Source: Chitinophagaceae bacterium
Lineage (GTDB): Bacteria; Bacteroidota; Bacteroidia; Chitinophagales; Chitinophagaceae
Direction of reading: 5' to 3'
Length of the DNA stretch: 64,000 nucleotides
Assembly: GCA_004028765.1 (NCBI GenBank)
Contig: SAIX01000049.1
Location: 1 to 64,000 of the forward strand
Each line of letters starts with the position of its first letter. Position 1 is the first letter of the stretch. The notes under the pieces are model-generated. The model was not told where the DNA came from, did no database searches, and saw nothing but the letters and a program-made list of their open reading frames with translations. Shown piece by piece: positions 61,108-64,000 of this stretch. The position numbers were made by a program, and so were the translations under genes.

Positions 61108-62382
61108 TTACACTGTCCATTCCACGACCTGGTTGGCCCATTCTTTCCGGTAAGGGGTGCTGATTCGGATATAGTTATCGGTATAACCTTCCATCATCCC
61201 GTTCTTCTCAAAAGCTTCAAACAGCACTTTTCTTTTCTGTCCGCTGAACTGGTTATTGAAATACTGCGATTTCATGTAAGAAAGATTGCGCAATGTTTTA
61301 TTGCGTTCGTTCCGGGTATGCACCGGGATCACGGGTTTAATCTCAAGCGCTTTTGTGTTATCCCGCTCGGAATAAGTGAACACATGCAGGTATGAAACAT
61401 CCAGCGAGTGCAGAAAATCGAAAGTCTCCTTGAAATGCGCATCTGTTTCGCCAGGGAAGCCAACGATCACATCCACACCGATGGCACAATGCGGCATCAG
61501 GGTTTTGATCAGTTGCACACGGTCGGCATACAGCTCACGTTTGTATCTTCTGCGCATCATTCCCAATATCTCATTGCTCCCGCTCTGTAAGGGGATATGA
61601 AAATGCGGCATGAACCTGTCGCTGTTGGCCACGAATTCGATGATCTCGTTGGTAAGCAGGTTGGGCTCGATAGAGGAGATACGGTAGCGTTCGATACCCG
61701 CAACTTTATCAAGGGCTTTTACAAGGCTGAAGAAATTTTCAGGATATTTCTGGTCGCCATCCGGTCCGCGGCCGAAGTCGCCGAGGTTCACGCCGGTGAG
61801 AACAATTTCTTTTACGCCATCTGCCGCCAGTTGTTCTGCATGCTTAACCACATTGGCAACATTGTCGCTCCGGCTCTTTCCTCTCGCCATGGGGATGGTG
61901 CAGAAAGAACAATTATAATCGCAGCCATCCTGCACTTTCAAAAAAGTACGGGTGCGGTCGTTCTGCGAAAAAGAGGCATTGAAGCCGCTCACTTCTTCAA
62001 TATCACAACTACAGATCCGGGCTTCTTCTGATTTGGCCAACTGACCGATATGTTCCGCGATATTAAATTTCTCGGCAGCGCCGAGCACCAGGTCAACACC
62101 CGGTATTGAAGCGATCTCTTTGGGTTTCAGCTGTGCATAACACCCTGTGATCACTACGAAACTTTCCGGGGCTTTTCGCTGTATGCGCCGAACAAGCTGG
62201 CGGCATTCTTTATCGGCATTATCAGTCACCGAACAGGTATTGATCACATATACATCCGCCCGGTCGTCGAAATCTTTTTTCTCAAAACCCTCTCTCTCCA
62301 GTAAACGGGAAAGCGTCGAGGTTTCTGAGAAATTCAGTTTACAACCCAGTGTGTGAAAGGCTACGCTGCGTTTCTTTTCCAT
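61108..62382 (-). CDS. mtaB: tRNA t6A37 methylthiotransferase MtaB
   Basis: 424 residues from ATG 62382 (MEKKRSVAFHTLGCKLNFSETSTLSRLL); the upstream ATG would lie in repeats. N-terminal UPF0004 domain with GCKLN (the Lys marks MtaB rather than MiaB), VINTCSVTDNADKECRQ and ITGCYAQL. Radical SAM core with CDYNCSFCTIPMARGKSRS (CxxxCxxC). C-terminal TRAM part from about 365. It converts t6A37 to ms2t6A37 in ANN-decoding tRNAs. Confidence 0.95.
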   Translation of the reverse strand: MEKKRSVAFHTLGCKLNFSETSTLSRLLEREGFEKKDFDDRADVYVINTCSVTDNADKECRQLVRRIQRKAPESFVVITGCYAQLKPKEIASIPGVDLVLGAAEKFNIAEHIGQLAKSEEARICSCDIEEVSGFNASFSQNDRTRTFLKVQDGCDYNCSFCTIPMARGKSRSDNVANVVKHAEQLAADGVKEIVLTGVNLGDFGRGPDGDQKYPENFFSLVKALDKVAGIERYRISSIEPNLLTNEIIEFVANSDRFMPHFHIPLQSGSNEILGMMRRRYKRELYADRVQLIKTLMPHCAIGVDVIVGFPGETDAHFKETFDFLHSLDVSYLHVFTYSERDNTKALEIKPVIPVHTRNERNKTLRNLSYMKSQYFNNQFSGQKRKVLFEAFEKNGMMEGYTDNYIRISTPYRKEWANQVVEWTV

Positions 62383-62387
62383 CGGCG

Positions 62388-62395
62388 CAAAGATA
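62388..62395 (-). promoter_or_regulatory. -7 box of mtaB
   Basis: On the minus strand TATCTTTG is an exact TAnnTTTG match only five bases before the ATG. No clear -33 TTTG was seen 19-20 nt upstream. Confidence 0.4.
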
Positions 62396-62424
62396 GGTAT
62401 TTGGGAGTCTGGAGTCAGGAGTAG

Positions 62425-62480
62425 GGAATTAGGAGTTATCTGTAATGTCATCCAACTCCTAACTCTTAACTCCTAATTCC
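62425..62480. repeat. Inverted repeat of the AATTAGGAGTTA phrase
   Basis: GGAATTAGGAGTTA (62425-62438) and TAACTCCTAATTCC (62467-62480) are perfect 14-bp arms between the divergent mtaB and DUF2723 genes. Related words (GGAGTCTGGAGTCAGGAGTAG, AACTCCTAACTCTT) surround them. Confidence 0.7.
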
Positions 62481-62556
62481 TAACTCTCTATGGTATAAGG
62501 TTTTCTTAAAATAGGGGAAACCCCTGTCCTCATTTTCCATTTTACGATATAAAAGT

Positions 62557-62564
62557 TATGTTTG
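62557..62564 (+). promoter_or_regulatory. -7 box of the DUF2723 gene
   Basis: TATGTTTG matches TAnnTTTG; TTTT at 62533-62536 is a three-of-four -33 box at the 20-nt distance. It overlaps the in-frame ATG 62558, which argues for ATG 62588 as the real start. Confidence 0.5.
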
Positions 62565-62587
62565 CCAGTCTTAAAAAACCAAAACCA

Positions 62588-64000
62588 ATGCAGTTTAAGA
62601 AGATCAATAACCTTGTTGGATGGGTAGTTTGCCTTATCGCCTGTACCGTATATGTAATGACCACGGAAGCAGGTGGCAGTTTCTGGGATTGCGGCGAGTT
62701 TGTGAGTAGCTGTTTTAAATTACAGATACCGCACCCGCCGGGCGCCCCGCTTTTCGTAATGCTTGGCCGTATTTTTATCGTTCTTTTTGGCGATGACCCG
62801 CTGCGTGCAGCCAAAGCCGTGAACATTATGAGTGCACTGGCCAGCGGTTTTACCATTTTATTCCTTTTCTGGAGCATCACCCACTTTGCAAGAAAAATGA
62901 TGCAGGTGAAAACTTCAGATATCCTGGGCTCTTCACAGGCATGGGCCATCATGGGTGCCGGTGTTGTTGGCGCATTGGCTTATACTTTCAGCGATTCATT
63001 CTGGTACAGTGCAGTGGAAGGTGAGGTATATGCCATGTCTTCTTTCTTTACTGCCATCGTATTCTGGGCCATCCTCAAATGGGAAAACCATGCGGATGAA
63101 CCGGGTGCCGACAGGTGGATCGTGCTGATCTTCTTCCTCATGGGATTATCCATCGGGGTACACCTGCTGAACCTGCTTACGATCCCTGCAATCGTAATGG
63201 TGTATTATTTCCGCAGGAGAGAAACTTTTAATTATCCGTTGATCCGCAAATGGTTCCTACGACTAGTAGGTGTTGGCGGGATACTCGCTGTTATATTCGC
63301 CTTGGTCATGGCTTCTTCTGAGTCTACCGACAATGTTCCGATGGATGGTACGTTGGCCGGGCTGATGGTACTGGCCACACTTGCCGGTATCGGGTTGCTT
63401 TTTCTTTCAGAAAGACTGGGCAAAGCGAACAAAGCTTATTACGGTGGTATCTATATTTTCTTTGTGATCGGTTGTGTGATCACAGGTGCAGTTCAGGTTG
63501 GTGTGATACAGTATTCGGTAAAATTAGCCGGAACCTTCGACCGCTATTTTGTAAATGGATTCGGGCTGCCTTTCTTTTCCGGGTTCACTTTTTTCTTCGT
63601 ACTCGTAGCTGCCGTGCTTTGGTATTGCCTCAAACTGGCTTCTAAAAAAGGATGGGCTTACCTGCGTTTGGGCATCTGGTGCCTCGCATTTATGCTGATC
63701 GGTTACAGCACGTATGTAACCACCATGATCCGCAGTAATGCCAACCCCTCCGTGGATATGTATAACGTGGATAACCCGATGAGCCTTGTGGGTTACCTGG
63801 GCCGTGATCAATACGGTGATTTCCCTTTATTGTACGGACAGAAATTCACTGCCGATCCCATCGATCTGCGTAATACAGGGATGCGTTACCAGAAGTCAAA
63901 AGATAAATATATCGAACTGGGGCAGGACAGGAAATATGTGTATGCTTCTGATGATAAAATGGTTTTCCCCCGTGTATGGGATCCCAGCAACGATCAGAAC
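62588..64000 (+). CDS. DUF2723 membrane protein (O-mannosyltransferase-like), partial
   Basis: 471 codons are in the window and the frame continues past its right edge, so it is missing from the ORF track. MQFKKINNLVGWVVCLIACTVYVMTTEAGGSFWDCGEFVSSCFKLQIPHPPGAPLFVMLGRIF is the DUF2723 signature; the conserved acidic residues in WDCGEF correspond to the catalytic region of GT-C-type transferases. At least nine hydrophobic segments follow. Members transfer sugars from lipid carriers to exported proteins in Bacteroidota by inference from the human relative TMEM260. The C-terminal part is not visible. Confidence 0.9.
   Translation, partial: MQFKKINNLVGWVVCLIACTVYVMTTEAGGSFWDCGEFVSSCFKLQIPHPPGAPLFVMLGRIFIVLFGDDPLRAAKAVNIMSALASGFTILFLFWSITHFARKMMQVKTSDILGSSQAWAIMGAGVVGALAYTFSDSFWYSAVEGEVYAMSSFFTAIVFWAILKWENHADEPGADRWIVLIFFLMGLSIGVHLLNLLTIPAIVMVYYFRRRETFNYPLIRKWFLRLVGVGGILAVIFALVMASSESTDNVPMDGTLAGLMVLATLAGIGLLFLSERLGKANKAYYGGIYIFFVIGCVITGAVQVGVIQYSVKLAGTFDRYFVNGFGLPFFSGFTFFFVLVAAVLWYCLKLASKKGWAYLRLGIWCLAFMLIGYSTYVTTMIRSNANPSVDMYNVDNPMSLVGYLGRDQYGDFPLLYGQKFTADPIDLRNTGMRYQKSKDKYIELGQDRKYVYASDDKMVFPRVWDPSNDQN

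Noticed and set aside
62542-62952. 136-residue minus-strand ORF at the right end
   Set aside because: Lies opposite the DUF2723 gene, which is open to the window edge and has family signatures; the ORF track lacks that gene only because it has no stop in the window.

Overview
The window looks like the chromosome of a Bacteroidota bacterium, most likely of the family Chitinophagaceae. This rests on gene content (OMP_b-brl-type TonB-linked receptors, DUF4369/TlpA thioredoxins, DUF2147, DUF2723, an UpxY/NusG-like factor, a 'DHCW' cupin, fused HisB and HisIE) and on promoters of the Bacteroidota type, TTTG-N20-TAnnTTTG, which can be read directly upstream of several genes. Species-level placement is not possible by eye.

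Layout. 1-2.3 kb: a tyrosine recombinase with two 20-bp palindromic sites just past its 3' end, then an arsR-SRPBCC pair. 2.5-5.4 kb: a small DUF4157 (eCIS_core) protein with an altered zinc motif, mgtE, a long repeat-filled intergenic stretch and a SET-domain protein. 5.5-10.3 kb: a tetR-hlyD-emrB-tolC tripartite drug-efflux operon with a palindromic operator over the tetR promoter. 10.5-22 kb: carbohydrate and peptide metabolism (GH1 glycosidase, a DUF3472-FKBP fusion, a lactonase-MFS-trehalase operon, an exported PPC-domain protein, a GH16 glucanase and an S9 peptidase).

22-42 kb is the core of the window. A histidine operon (hisG, hisD, a GNAT gene, hisC, a PQQ-type sugar dehydrogenase plus cytochrome c pair, hisB) is followed by a complete trpEGDCFBA operon and then the rest of the histidine pathway (hisH, hisA, hisF, hisIE) with a TlpA-like thioredoxin. 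Both operons begin with an unannotated leader-peptide attenuator. The his leader reads MKSFTHKHHHHF... and the trp leader reads MKQIAGQNWWW.... Each is followed by a terminator hairpin and by an alternative pairing that overlaps the leader stop codon. In both, the leader ATG lies exactly 7 nt after the promoter -7 box, which predicts leaderless or nearly leaderless transcripts. A tRNA-Gly(CCC) on the opposite strand separates trpA from hisH, and its terminator is written inside the trpA coding sequence.

42-64 kb holds general functions: an ArsC/Spx-like protein, two outer-membrane barrel receptors, a split Fe-S (Hdr-like) gene pair, a LysE exporter, a PyrR-like phosphoribosyltransferase, a phosphohexomutase, pcm, an MFS carrier, a DUF445 protein, tRNA-His, a C-terminal processing protease, an UpxY-like antiterminator, mtaB and the start of a DUF2723 glycosyltransferase that runs off the window.

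Through the whole window, intergenic gaps carry word-like repeat families (CACCATTCAC/ACGATTCAC, GCAGAGGCGCGGAG, CTTCGCGCCTTTGCGTCTTCGCG, AATTAGGAGTTA, TTTATTTGTTTA). They often form inverted repeats between convergent genes, and one copy sits in frame inside trpG. No rRNA, CRISPR array, prophage or insertion sequence was found.
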